Source of the DNA: Capsicum annuum
Lineage: Eukaryota > Streptophyta > Magnoliopsida > Solanales > Solanaceae
Assembly: GCF_002878395.1 (NCBI RefSeq)
Contig: NC_061120.1
Location: 93,000,035-93,064,034, forward strand
Length of the DNA stretch: 64,000 nucleotides
Direction: 5' to 3'
The translations under genes were made by a program, and so were the position numbers. The notes under the pieces were generated by a model. It was not told the DNA's origin, did not search any database, and saw only the letters and a list, made by a program, of their open reading frames with translations. Position 1 is the first letter of the stretch. Every line of letters starts with the position of its first letter. This document shows, piece by piece, positions 44,416-56,070 of the stretch.

Positions 44416-46650
44416 TATCATGACCCGAGTCTACACCCTAGTCGCAACAATAGTGTTTATGGTCATAAATGACCACAAGCTAACCCATGAGCTAGTACCT
44501 ACTGTGAGCAGTGAATAAAATAACAATAGTACATATGTGCAGAAGAATTTGCTAAATTAATACTAATCTAAATACTGAAAATAAGGTTCAACCACAATCA
44601 GATGAAAATACTGAAAATCTAACTATCTATTTAAAATACATGCAAACTCTGAAAAGACTGATAAGCTAGAAAATGTCTAACTGACTGTTTAATTGTCTGA
44701 AAAGACTATAAGACTAACTGAGGAGTTAATGGGAAAATCCCTCAACTAACTCTGACTGACAAAATATATTGAGCTACTAGAATAAGTGAAGTAATCAATC
44801 CTGCCCTCAATGGATGAGGACTCACCACTACTGCTGCTGAGTATGCTGAACTTTCTAAGGGCGGTTAGGAAACTACGCGTCCAAACCTATGATATAAGAC
44901 ATTATTGCGAAAAGAAGAATATAAGATCAACACTTTGAATGTACTAGTATATGAGATAAGGAAATGGCTAAAATACATGGGGTAATTGTGCATGAATGCA
45001 TGAACATGTAAAAATCTGAGAATGGAAGACTACGTGTATATCTATTATTTTACTGAGATAATCTATAATCAGAAAGATGTAATATTGTAAAACTAAATAT
45101 CTGAAAGTTTGTACACTTAGGCAAGTAAATCTAAACTGAAGATACACTAAATACTATACTGAGACTATAGGAATAGCTATAACTGATATGCCCCAATCTG
45201 AGCTATCGGGGTCCAACCTGTAACCCTAGTTAGAAGGGTGTTGGTACCTTACCAATGGTACTAACACTAACTAACGATGTGGATCCATAAGGCTGATGTC
45301 CCCTAGGACGAGGGTGTCATGCCTAACTAGTGAGGGACCCCTCAAAATCTATGGTGGTGTCATAAGTCTTGTACTTAGAGAGTGCTACTAGTGCCTCATA
45401 TATAACTGATGGGGGAGACACTATCCCTACGTTCACTTGATTCTAAGGGATACTCCAAAATGAATGACACTGATACTAGACTAGACTGAATTAAACTTAA
45501 CTAAATATGATTTAATAACATATATTATTTATCATAATTACATAAATTGAGTAAATAATAGAATTCATGGTTTAGAATCATGACTGAAATGATCTAAATT
45601 CATGTAAAAACACTTAGATATCGGGTATTCATAACCCACCAGCATTGAATGACCACTAAATAAAATAACAAGCTTAAAACTATAGTAAAGGATTATAGTT
45701 CAAAACCCATGAGCATAGAAATTTCATAAAACATGTGGGGATTATGAATTTAAACATGGGAATGCTTTAAATATGGGAAAACAACATGATTACATGACTG
45801 AATACATAAGGTTGCAGATTTAATGTGGAATTCACTTGAATAAAGCATGGGAAACTCAAATTCATAGCATGAGGAATTCAAAATCTTGATTTAAATAATA
45901 CATGAGTTGAATTGGATTAAAATCACCATGACAACATGAATTTAAACCAATCTTAAGCAATATAAAATACTATAATAATAAAAAAATCTATTTTTTAATT
46001 GAAAAGATGTTTTTTTTTTGCTCCATGGGTAAAAGGGACCCATGAATAAATACCCCACATACCTTAAACTTTTAACTTGAAAGAGAAACACCAATATTGA
46101 TGCTTTCTTGAAGGTTCTTGAACTTTGGGAACTTTAATTCTTGATTTCTTAGGGATAAAGGAATTGAATTTGTGCTATTGGGAAAAGGGAATGGTTTTCT
46201 TCTTAGGATAATTGGAGCAGAAGGGAAAAACTATGCCATAACTGATGCCCAAGTCATGTTAGGAACTATTAGGTTTAGGGTGAAAGGACCCAATTTCCTC
46301 TCAAATGTTTAAATTCGTTACTGGATGTAACAAGCTTACCGCAACATTGTCTTATCACGGTAGTGCATTTACTCACCACGATGCGATCTGTATGCCATCA
46401 GGAATAACACTGCAAAATGAGTTTATCACATTAACTCACTAGTTTTAAGATCCAAACATAACCCAATCCCTGTCTGAAAAAATCCAAAACTTCTCTGAGA
46501 CATGCTCCTTACATCCCTGATCATGAAATAACTCAAAAGCCAGCATCTCAAGGTCAGAAAGACCAAGTCAAAAATCCTCCAAGTTTAAAATCCTTAAAAA
46601 TAACTAAGATTAGAAGATGAACTAAGCTAAGAATAGTATAGGGTATTACA
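44416..46650 (-). mobile_element. Element F: 5' LTR, about 2.2 kb
   Basis: On the minus strand it starts TGTAATACCCTATACT (46650) and ends GGGTCATGATA (44416). It is the same family as element B's LTR: both share the ATGGTATGCAT-type block, the ATTCAATTCCTTT leader and the steps of PuGGGT motifs. Element B lies on the other strand. Confidence 0.82.
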
Positions 46651-48199
46651 GTTACTCTTTCCCAAATCTTATTTTATGAAAAACAAGTGTTTAAATGGTT
46701 TGTTTGTATGGATTTAAATGTGGGTTTTGACATGGCTTGAGGGTTTTGGAATGGATAATTCTTGAATTATTTTCCCATAGTTTTATGAGTTGTCCATGCT
46801 TTAAATTGAATGTTTTGATCAAATGGGGTGCATAGGTGTTGGAATTAGAATGGGGGTCGAGGTAATCCCCCAAATTGATATTTTGAACTTAAAATTGGTT
46901 TTGAATAATTGTGTTTCCTCAAACCACTTATGTAAATGCCTTTGAATTATGGAAATTATCACTGGGTTTGACTTATTCACCTATATTATTGCATTGCTTA
47001 AATGGTTAAACAATGAAGATGGATTTTGAAGACCACGTTGGCTATGTTTTGATTTGATGATCAAGGGGGGTCAAGGAATTCCCCCTAATTGATTTGATAA
47101 ACCTAAAGAAGGTTGAGGAATTCCTATAACTTGATTTAATGAACAAAAGGGATCGAGGCATTCCCCCAAGTTAATGGAATTGTAATGACATACTTATGTG
47201 CTTGCAATGTAAATGGTATGATGATACCTGTGATGTGCCTTGGTGTATAATTCATTGGTTAATGAATGAGTTGTGTGAAATTTGTTTTAATTAGGTTTAA
47301 TAGGGGTTAAGTATCTAATCCGTGAAGGTATGGGTCTCGAATGACTTATATAATAAACTCACAATTGCCAACATGAGATTTGTCTTGATGGCTGTGTGCA
47401 TGGTTTACACTATTGATATATTTGTATCTAGAATTGACATAGGGTTGGGGCATTTCTTGGTCTTTATTGATACCTCTGGTTTTTTTTACTAATATGCACT
47501 AGGGCCCTTTCAGTGGGGGGATGAACCCATATAGCCCATGGGTGCCCATTTATGATGGTTGAGCTACATAGTCCTGGATAATATTTTATTATTATGCTAA
47601 GCCTTGTCCCCTACCCCGGAATATATTATATATTTGTATGTATATATGTGAACATGTACGGTGAGTTTGGTATTATACCTTTGATTGACATTATTTTATC
47701 CTTATCTTGAGCTACATGCTAGTGCTCACCCCACTAATCATATTCGAACATTGTATCCCTACGTGATGAAGGGTCCTAAGGCACTTCTATTTTTCTTGGA
47801 CAGTGATAGGTGATCTCAGAGATGGTTGTTTGCAGTGAAGTGGTGAGATTTTATTCTCCAAAAGACTTGATCATTCATTAGATTTTATTTCATAAATTAG
47901 AACTGAAGACTTCACATTTACATTGTCATTGTCACTGTCATTGACAGAATCAAGGCCTTGTCCCAACGTAGGTTATTTTTTTGGTGTAGAGTCTTTGTAG
48001 ATATTACTGTGGATTGGGTATTAATTTTAACACTCTTAGATTTATTTGAACTTATTACTTTATATCTTTTTATATGTTTAGAATTTATCCATTGTCAGGT
48101 GTTTTATGTTCTGTTTAGCTAGGCGTAAAGGGAGTGATCTCTGGTCCTTAGTAGACTTGAGATATCTGTCATGGCTAGGACCTAGTTCAAGTTATAACA
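46651..48199 (+). mobile_element. Element G1: LTR remnant, 5' end missing
   Basis: It begins where F's 5' LTR ends, without a TG start. It ends at TTATAACA, followed by GTGGTATAAGGAGTAG, a decayed primer site (48200-48216). It contains four copies of GGGGTCGAGGAATTCCCCC-like dyads at 46852, 47064, 47109 and 47149, and the CCCTTTCAGTGGGG/ATGGTTGAGCTACATAG section typical of gypsy LTRs. No internal domain follows. Confidence 0.6.
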
Positions 48200-48480
48200 A
48201 GTGGTATAAGGAGTAGAGGCAGTTAGGGGGTGATGATGTCGAGCCAACATTATAGGATTAGTTTTTTGGTGTTTTTTTTGGGTATTTTCTTACCTCAATA
48301 GTTGAGGAAGGCAAAGGCTGATTAGTTTGTGAATTTAAAGTAAGGCCGAAACACCTTGGCTTTTGACCCTTAGAATTTTCCTGAGTTTGAGCTATTTGAT
48401 CATTATACGACTCATATTTACTTATCGTATGATGTGGGTACGATTTAGGGGTTTTGGTCATATGTTACTTAGTGTAGGTT
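48200..48480 (+). other. Leader fragment and unassigned sequence between G1 and G2
   Basis: The primer site and about 40 bp of leader are followed by AT-rich sequence with no frame. The exact start of the next LTR cannot be placed by eye. Confidence 0.4.
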
Positions 48481-50616
48481 TGGTTGTTTTCTATAGAAGG
48501 TAATGTTGATGGTACGAGATAGGAGAGCCACTCATATGTTTCTCAGTGTGTCAAACCATTGGTTGATTTCCTAGGGTATGGTTCTAGGGTACTAATCATA
48601 TATTATGGATATAAGTTGGTCTATGAAGTCATATGTTGGACAAGATTGGAGTCCAACTTTTTATCTAGGGTACGAGTAATGGGTACCACTTGTATATTGT
48701 GTGTACGAGTTAGGGGGCTAGTCGTACCCTCATGCGCATATTTTCAGTTTTTAAGTGAAGGATATTTTAGACATTCCCCACCTCAAAACCTTAATATCCC
48801 ATATCCTATAACACTAATTGGTCTCTTAATACTCACTTTACAAGATCAAAACTCTCTTAAAATCCTCTCTAAACTCTTTCTTGAAGATTGGACTAGGGCT
48901 TTTACAAGGTGTTTATCTAGAAGCTTAAAGACCAAAATTTTTCTGTGGATCTTCGTGAATAAGGCATGTAACTCTTCCATCATTGTAATTTCATGAAAAA
49001 TCATGTGGTTAAATCTTTGATTATGAATCATTAGTGGTGGTTTGAAAATCAATGTTGAGGTTTTTGTTGCATATTGTTGAGTATTGTTTACTCTTGGTTT
49101 CAATTGTGTTTATACCTATTTTAATGATAGTTTTGCACATATGGATTCTTGGTAATTGTGTTTTAACAATTGGGTCATGGTTAACCCTAAACTTGATGGT
49201 TTTTACTTTGGTTTTAGTCTTGGTAATGGTATGCCCTTAATGTGTTTGCAAAAATCTCTAAGAAAATAAGCTAGTCACATGTTGAATTATGTTTTGAACT
49301 AAGGCATTGGCCTAAATTTTGTGAATCACTAGTAATCGGTTTTGTGAATGCCTTGTTGGCTATACATTGATTTGAGTTGTAACCTTGGTGTTTTGATTGG
49401 TTAAACGGGTTTGAGTCACAACACATTGAATTGAGTTTATGTCTTTGTTAGACTATGGGTTTGAGTCCCAAATGAACAATTGACTATAACGGTAATGGAA
49501 TGTGGTACGCTTGCAAGTGATATTTTTATGATGATACTAATAGGATGCCTTGGTAATAATTGGTTTAATAGTTGTGCATATGGAATGGATGTTTTAATTG
49601 GGATTTAAAGCAGGATGTATAGTCGGGTTGTGAACGTGGGAGTCCAAAAGACTAACACTAGAAACCACACTAGCTGGTGTGGATGTATTTGTGACCGGGT
49701 GGTTCAAGTCTCCCAAATGAATATATAAATAGGAGGTTCGAGTCCCTTATAACACATGTATTGGTGCCTAAGTCACCTTGATTATGCTGGGAGGTTTGAG
49801 TCCCCATATAGGCATATGCGGTTATGGATATTCTCTTGTTTATGTGGCTATACTCACTGGGGCCCTTCCATCTTGGAAGAGTTGGTCCTATACATCCCGT
49901 GGGTGTCTTAATATATGATGGCTTTGCTACATCGTCCAGGTCAATATTTTCAAAGTTCATGCTAATCTTGTTTCCTATCCTGGTTTAGTATATATATATA
50001 TATGTATGAATTGCATCAGTTATATGTACTGGTTGATTTGTTTTAAATTATTGGCATTATATTATCCTTATCCTTGAGTTACATGCTAGAGCTTCAACCG
50101 TTAACCATCTTCAAATGTTGTATCCCCATGCAATCACAACTCTGGCTCAGTGACTTGGATCTAGGGATAACTTGCATTGACTTGGAGTGGTGAGCTTTCC
50201 TATTTTGAAAGGTTCTATTTCTCTTTTTGAGTTTTCTTATGTCTTTATTGGATTAGACTTGGATAATGGTTTTGGCTATGGTCGCAGAAATATCCTGACC
50301 TGATATTCTTGGATTGTTTTAGAGGCTTTGTATGGACAAATGATAGACTTGGGTATGTTATGGAATGAATATAGATTTGGTTATTATTCTATGTTTGTTG
50401 TTTTGGTTTGGACGATTGACTTGGTTAGGTTGGTCTTGGTTATAGACCTATCCCAAAGTCATTTACATTCTAAATGATCTTCATCTTGTTACATGTTCAG
50501 AATTCTTCTGACTCAGGGTATATGTTGGTTGGTTGGATTGGGTATTAGGGGTGATTTCCGATCCTTGTTGGACTTGAGAAGCCCATTACAACAAGGCCTT
50601 GGTTTGGGTTGTGTCA
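48481..50616 (+). mobile_element. Element G2: 5' LTR (approximate start)
   Basis: It ends GGTTGTGTCA and is followed by a weak primer site (AGTCAAAATTAGAGCCTAGG, 50617-50636) and a gag leader. It contains GTACGAGT/GGGTACGAGT repeats (48560-48740), a leader-like stretch at 48780-48900, and several copies of GGAGGTTCGAGTCCC (49407, 49457, 49701, 49733, 49789). The LTR family differs from G1. Confidence 0.6.
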
Positions 50617-50826
50617 AGTCAAAATTAGAGCCTAGGTTCATGGTCAGTTGAATGTCCACAAAGCCGTATATAGTAGAGTCTCTTTTATGGGTTTGTAACG
50701 TGCCACACTTATAAGAGAATGGCTATGAGACATTTAGGAATGTTTTCCTTTCTTGTTGTCTTAATTTTGAGCTATAGAGTCTAAGGTATTGGATTCCTCT
50801 AAATCCTGCTTGTTCACTTTTCAGAT

Positions 50827-51552
50827 CATGCCTCCAAGATGATCTAAAGCTCATGGGAATTCTGCTGTTCCACTTGGGAACACTGATTATAGGACATGTT
50901 CTACTTATGGGATTCAGACTCGGTCTTGGGGTTTATATCCAGATTGTCCCAAAGTTCCACAGGTTACCTCTAGTCCATCTCAAACTCCTTAGGCTGAAGT
51001 GATGAATGCCAAGTTTCATCGATTTATTCATATGTTTGCACAGTTGGTAACTACTCAGTCTGGGCGTTGTGTTCATGTTACTCTATTTTCTGAGGCCACA
51101 AGGTTTGCCCAGTTCATGAGGTTGAACTCTTCGACTTTTACTGGTGTTAAGGTTGAGGAGGATCCTCAAGGTTTTCTCGATGATATGGAAAAGATCTTTC
51201 GTGTTTTGCATGCCACTAATGTGGAGGGCGTGGAGTTTGCCACCTACCAATCAAAGGATGTGGCGTACCAATGGTACGAGGAATGGGATCAGGCAAGGGG
51301 TAATAGTGCTGATTCATCTTTCTAGGAAGATTTTTCTAATGTATTTCTGGACCGCTTCTTTCCTCAGGAGTTGAGAGAAGCTAAGTAGGAAGAGTTTGTT
51401 AATCTAAGGCAAGGCAGGATGTCTATCAGTAGTATGCCTTAAAGTTTTACAAGTTGTCTCAGTATGCTTTAGAGTTGGTTTCTAGCATGAGGTCTAGAAT
51501 GAGAAAGTTCACTTCGGGATTGTCTTGTGAGTTGATCCTTGAGAGTAAGGCT
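50827..51552 (+). pseudogene. Element G2: gag N-terminal part
   Basis: The start MPPR lies at 50827 and is followed by TGATCTAAAG. The capsid is open over 50999-51325: MMNAKFHRFIHMFAQLVTTQ, TFTGVKVEEDPQGFLDDMEK and YQSKDVAYQWYEEWDQARG. After a TAG it reads DRFFPQELREAK, FVNLRQGRMS and MRSRMRKFTSGL, to ESKA. It ends abruptly at 51552 against LTR sequence of another element. Tekay/Del-type gag. Confidence 0.85.
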
Positions 51553-51812
51553 TAATATGAATCCCTCAGAGACTTGTGTTAAACAAATATCAAATTCTAG
51601 TTTTACTATTGAGATGAAATTGGTGCAAACGTAACCAGAAAGTTTTGAAAGTTTATAAACTAAAAGTAAACTAAAATAATGCAAAAAAGTAAAGACTTTG
51701 GACAGTCAATGGATGAAAACTCAGGGTTAAAGCACTACAAAAAATCATAATACTCTATTGAACTTCATTATTTAGATTACTTATCTTGGTTGTTGATTCG
51801 CACGGTTTATCA
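51548..51812 (-). mobile_element. Athila-like element: U5 part of 3' LTR, left of CACTA insertion
   Basis: It matches 63712-63967 with roughly 85-90 per cent identity by eye: GAGACTTGTGTTA, TTGAGATGAAATTGGT, AATAATGCAAAAAAGTAA and CTTATCTTGGTT. The outermost ~60 bp of the LTR, present at 63652-63711, are missing, and gag of G2 is joined instead. Confidence 0.85.
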
Positions 51813-51828
51813 TACTACTAGAAATTAC

Positions 51829-52400
51829 TCCTATGGTGACGGTAGCAAAAACCAATGAAATAGACAACAAAACCATTGCCATAGCTCAACCGTAATGGTT
51901 CAGCAACCATTCTATAGGTGGGCATTAAGATAGGTCTATGGCAATGGTTTATGCGATGGTTGTCTGAACTATCGCCATAGGTTAAGCTATGGCGATGGTT
52001 TCAGACAACCGTCGCCATAGCTTAACCAATGGTGATGGTTATTTTTTGAATTATTGAGATGCCTATTTTCATCTAATGCAACGGTTGCGAACCGTTACAA
52101 TAGAATATATTGCAACGACATTAAACCGTTGCAACATCCTCTATTGCGATGCTTTTGTTATTCTATTGTAACGCTTTTTGAGTACGTATTACAACTATTT
52201 CATTACTTATTGGGATGCCTATTCTCATCTATTACAACGATTACTAACCGTTGCAATAGATTCTATTGCAATAACTTTAAATCATTGCAATAACATCTAT
52301 TGTGATGCTTTTGTTATTCTGTTGCAATGGTTTTTGACTATCTATTGCAATGGTTTATTGATCTATTGCAATAATTATTGTCACATGTTATTAAATTAAA
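51829..52400. repeat. Left subterminal repeats of the Pack-CACTA element
   Basis: Dense, inverted and direct copies of CTATGGCGATGGTT and CTATTGCAACGGTTT-like words. A 156-bp unit starting TTATTGAGATGCCTATT at 52051 repeats from 52207. The right end (57800-58010) carries the same words in opposite orientation. Confidence 0.85.
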
Positions 52401-52559
52401 ACGATTTATATAAATAGTCACTCAGATTATTGTAAATTTGTATTTAAATACATAATAAATTATAACACAATATATACATATCACAAAACAAAATCATTCA
52501 TTAATAATCTCATAATTCAAAATATGCAACAAGCTTATACATTAGATGCGGTGAACTTC

Positions 52560-52678
52560 ATCTCACTACCAGCCCATGAGAGCTGCTCATTGGGATTCTG
52601 CAACCTCTATGCATCCCTGATGTGGTGAAATCCAACTTCATATCTTGTTGCTAAACAATTAGGTTCAATTTTTCCTAC
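52560..52678 (-). pseudogene. Captured TPR-protein exon 2
   Basis: On the minus strand an acceptor (TTTAATGAGTAG) precedes GTAGGAAAAATTGAACC. The frame reads VGKIEPNCLATRYEVGFHHI RDA, then TAG (52607-52609), then RLQNPNEQLSWAGSEM. This continues the TPR frame of the exon at 52756-52937 in phase 0, after LEK. It is plainly part of a conserved plant TPR-repeat protein. Past SEM the similarity I expect fades, so the 3' border is uncertain. The in-frame stop would truncate any product. Confidence 0.7.
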
Positions 52679-52755
52679 CTACTCATTAAAGCAAAAGAGT
52701 ATAATTTACTTACACATTAGATAAAAGAGAGGTTTCAAGCTTGAAGAAGAAGCAC

Positions 52756-52937
52756 CTTTTCCAAGAATTTAGCAGAGTTCCTATGATCAATCATCAAGTA
52801 ATAAGCATTAGCTAGATTTGTCCAAATGTGTGCTACTTTCGAGTCTGCTTTCAAAGCTGCTAGTAAACACTCTTTGGCATAATTAGCTGCAGTGATTTTA
52901 TCTGCAGAGGTTACATAAAGAGAATTTGCTCCTGCAC
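52756..52937 (-). pseudogene. Captured TPR-protein exon 1
   Basis: It is bounded on the minus strand by TTTTAG (acceptor) and GTGCTT (weak donor). The frame with two leading bases is fully open: AGANSLYVTSADKITAANYA, KECLLAALKADSKVAHIWTN, LANAYYLIDHRNSAKFLEK. The alternation of small and aromatic residues is that of tetratricopeptide repeats, helical hairpins that bind partner proteins. One residue appears missing near LIDHRN compared with the regular helix pattern. I recognise a conserved plant TPR protein but cannot name the locus with certainty. Confidence 0.75.
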
Positions 52938-53270
52938 CTAAAATTAACAGCTAATGATTATTGGTTGGTCTCTGTTTTCTTTTTTTTTCTTTTTATATCC
53001 ATATTAGAAAACAACTAATGAGCACTACTGGTCCTCAGGGATTTCTCAATTTGAAAAAAAAAACATTGCAGAGACTGAATAGGGGAATCATAGCTTTATT
53101 AGAAAAAGCAAGTTAAGGGATGACACGTTAAAATATGTACAAAGTTAAAAGTGGATTTCTTTCTCCTTTTGCCGCCTAGATTAGACATCATATGAATCAA
53201 ACATCAGGATTTAAAGAATTCCATAGCAGAACCTACATCAAGTAACTCTATTTACAGGGAAGAAAAAACA

Positions 53271-53369
53271 AATATCAATGTGTTTCCAGGGACTGATAGT
53301 TTCACAATGGCGTGTTGATCAACGTGATTCCCACATTTGCCATCCAATGCAGCCAACTCATTTAAGTAA
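53271..53369 (-). other. Open stretch of possible exon, unknown origin
   Basis: The minus strand reads [32 protein letters not shown] without a stop, with protein-like composition. No clear acceptor or donor flanks it. It lies between the APT exon and the TPR exons and could be a third captured fragment. Confidence 0.35.
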
Positions 53370-53431
53370 TAAGGTGTACGCGATAAAAAGTGTATGATTC
53401 TGAAAAAAGTCATCACAGGAAGAAAACGTAC

Positions 53432-53524
53432 CAGGCAATTTCTTTCGTTTTCTCAAAGGGACAAACTTTGCCCCTATCGCCAAAGGAATTGGTGGACCAA
53501 ATATAAATCCTCGAGCCTCTATTC
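53432..53524 (-). pseudogene. Captured adenine phosphoribosyltransferase exon
   Basis: The 93-bp exon is bounded on the minus strand by acceptor ATATCTCTAG and donor GTACGT. Translation is [20 protein letters not shown] then [11 protein letters not shown]. This is the central block of plant APT, the purine-salvage enzyme that makes AMP from adenine and [14 protein letters not shown] and the KKLPG loop are diagnostic. Changes from the usual sequence include A to P in GPPIAL and P to R in RKPKK. The exon starts with two bases and ends with one (phase 1), the same phase at which the TPR exon at 52937 begins. Confidence 0.85.
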
Positions 53525-53800
53525 CTAGAGATATTGAAACAATGAAGTTAAGATCAAGTCAGCTAAAAGATAATAAAGAAATAAACATTTACAAGTTACT
53601 CACTAAAGCAGGATTGATTATAATAGTATGGGAATACACATGACAAAGAGTTACATCATTAGGTCACTCAAAAACAACATATTAAAGGAAATACTTCAGA
53701 TTGAGGAATAAAATCCCGAAGGAAAGGAAATAAGTCACAATGATATCTCAATAATATGACAAAAGCAATTAAACATATGACCAAAAGAATCATCTATGGG

Positions 53801-53890
53801 AATTGATTATTCAAAAAAAAAGATGTATAACATCTGAACAAGAAGAATTGATTATTCAAAAAAAAGATGTATAACATCTGAACAAGAACA
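53801..53890. repeat. 45-bp tandem duplication
   Basis: AATTGATTATTCAAAAAAAA followed by AGATGTATAACATCTGAACA occurs at 53801 and again at 53846, differing only in A-run length. Confidence 0.9.
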
Positions 53891-55470
53891 CTGAGCAAGT
53901 TGAGAACAAATAACTAATAAACCTTTAACATAAGAAATATAAAAGGTCATAAAGCAGTCATATGACCCTTGCTAGTCGTTATCCATCTCGAAATATGGTT
54001 TTCTTTTCTCTACATGCTGGATAGAGTCAAAGCACGTAAGATACATCAGGATCTTACCAGCAAGACCCTCTTCAAATGAGGATCAATCCACTAAAGAAAC
54101 ATTTCTGATATGCCTTGTCCTTACAGTAATTTGCTTACTATATCCTTGGTAAGAAGAGCAAACCATCGTATTATATTTCTTTGATATTCTCTAACCCCCT
54201 CACAGGATCCTACATACTTCAACCATTTCCATAAGTTGTCTGAATATTATTTGATATTCACAGCTAGTAGTTGTATAAATATGATACATTTGTATGGCAA
54301 AAATTGCAAGAGGAGATGCTCATATAAGTCATGAGGCTCTTCGTGTCCATAGAACAAAAAGGTAAAGTCTTTATGTACCTTATACCTTTAGATCTTTTCC
54401 TTATTTATGCCAGCAAAATACCTATTCACATCCCTAGTCTTTTTTGGAAACTACAACTTCTTTGATGCAATATGCTGCTCTAAACTAGCCAAACCTACAA
54501 TTTTATAATGCTTAGAGGCATGATTTAGACATATAGGAGAATATTTTAACTATAATCCATCTCTCATGCTTATTTTCTTCTTTTTCCAAGGCGATATATT
54601 GCTCTGATTAGGACACTAGCAATTTTTACAAATTGCAGTTGCACTCCAATTTTTGTATCCACATGGAACTCCTGCTGACTGTAGGCTTACTTGTTCCAAT
54701 CTATTTAGTCTCTTTTAATCCTCTCTCATATGACCATACACGATAAAAAAAGAAAACAATAATATGGTATAGAAGAGAGTCTTAACACATCTGGTGGTAA
54801 GAAAGAAACAACAAATGTAGAAAGACAAATGCCAGGAATCACAATCTTCTCCATGTTAAACCATAAATAAAGTTCCATTATATCCATATGATGGAAGAAA
54901 ATATTAGGTGGAACCAGGAACAAGCCAGAGTAGCATAGGATTTCATATGAGTAATAAATAGAAACAAATATAATTTCCCACACATAAGATCATCAGTTTG
55001 GACTACCACGTCCTAGACATAGTTAGGCCCGACTTAAGAATTTCAGGAATACATTGACATTGCTTTACCTAATAGACTGATACACCAAGACCAAGTAGTA
55101 GGATATATGATGTAGCCAATGGTTTATCAAATCATAAAAATCACCAGATACTCATAAATTATCTAACAAAGTAAGTTTTATATCTAAAATCATTATAACT
55201 AAAGAAAAAGAAAAGGCAAAGAAATATAGTGGAATGATAGACTACTTGCATATAGTAACAGTATACTATAATTAGGTGAATACACATAAAAGAAACTACA
55301 GCTTCATTGACCGAATTGACTGTCAACCCTACCTTGAAGTGCTATTTAAATAAAATCATCTTGTTTGGTGAATTTCCTTGCATTTTGTTCACTAGTCAAC
55401 ATTTAGAAACCTATTAACTTGTCCAACAACCCTGATATAACTTTACAGGCTTATAATCATTCCATAAATT

Positions 55471-55590
55471 GCCGAGGGTCTTTTGGCAACAGCCTCTCTC
55501 TACCTGACAAGGTAGGGATAGGGTTTGCGTATGCTCAAGTTAGCTCAACCATCCCTAGACCCCACTTATGGGATTATACTAGGTATGTTG
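55471..55590 (+). mobile_element. TS-SINE / RTE 3' end, truncated
   Basis: CCGAGGGTCTTTTGGCAACA, CCTCTCTCTACCTGACAAGG, a degenerated CTGCGTACxC block, then CCCTAGACCCCACTTATGGG, ATTATACTAGGTATGTTG. It is the same family as 1843-1986, with a longer middle part and no TTG run. Confidence 0.8.
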
Positions 55591-55861
55591 TGTAGAATTA
55601 TTCATCGGATATATCATAAAAATCTTTTTGTAATACTAGTACAGGAAAAAACAAAAAACATATGAAAAGGATTAGAAGTACCTACAACATAAACACTTCT
55701 TATTATGGTTTGTAATACCTAGAGGTTCTCCCATTTATTATGGTGGAATAACTAGGTTACTTCCTAAAAATGGTCTCCCTGCCTACAACATAAACACTTC
55801 TCTCTTAATGGAATGACCATGACTGCCATTAGAATACAATATACTTTTTAAGCGCCCAAAA

Positions 55862-56070
55862 AATGTGACCAAGTGGTCATCGAAGTGGGAGAACTATGAG
55901 GTCTCAGGTTCAAATCCTAGAAACATGTGATTTTTCCAATCTGCCTAAGCCTCATCTACCAGAGTTACCAGGTACTTATCCTGATAGGAGGAAAAAGGTG
56001 TCGGGGAATACTCGAGGTGCAAAGAATCTAGGCCAAACACCACCGTCATAATAAAAAGTATTTTTTTTAG
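55862..56070 (+). mobile_element. SolS-type SINE
   Basis: The tRNA-like head has an A-box region (GACCAAGTGGTCATCGAAGT) and a B box (GGTTCAAATCC at 55908). The body includes CTGCCTAAGCC, AGAGTTACCAGGTACTTATC, ACTCGAGGTGC and GGCCAAACACCACCGTCAT, ending in an A-rich tail. These words are typical of the SolS families of Solanaceae SINEs, transcribed by RNA polymerase III and moved by LINE enzymes. Confidence 0.85.

Noticed and set aside
49733..49746. GGTTCGAGTCC, identical to a tRNA B box
   Set aside because: No A box at proper distance and no cloverleaf; it is one of several GGTTCGAGTCCC-like LTR repeats.
51733..51746. CACTACAAAAAATC, resembling a CACTA terminus
   Set aside because: The paired LTR has CACTATGAACAATC at the same place, so it is LTR sequence that happens to resemble a transposon end; no partner end or target duplication.
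54726..54983. 85-codon minus-strand frame in the Pack-CACTA interior
   Set aside because: No family resemblance, AT-rich composition and intron-like surroundings; could not support a gene.
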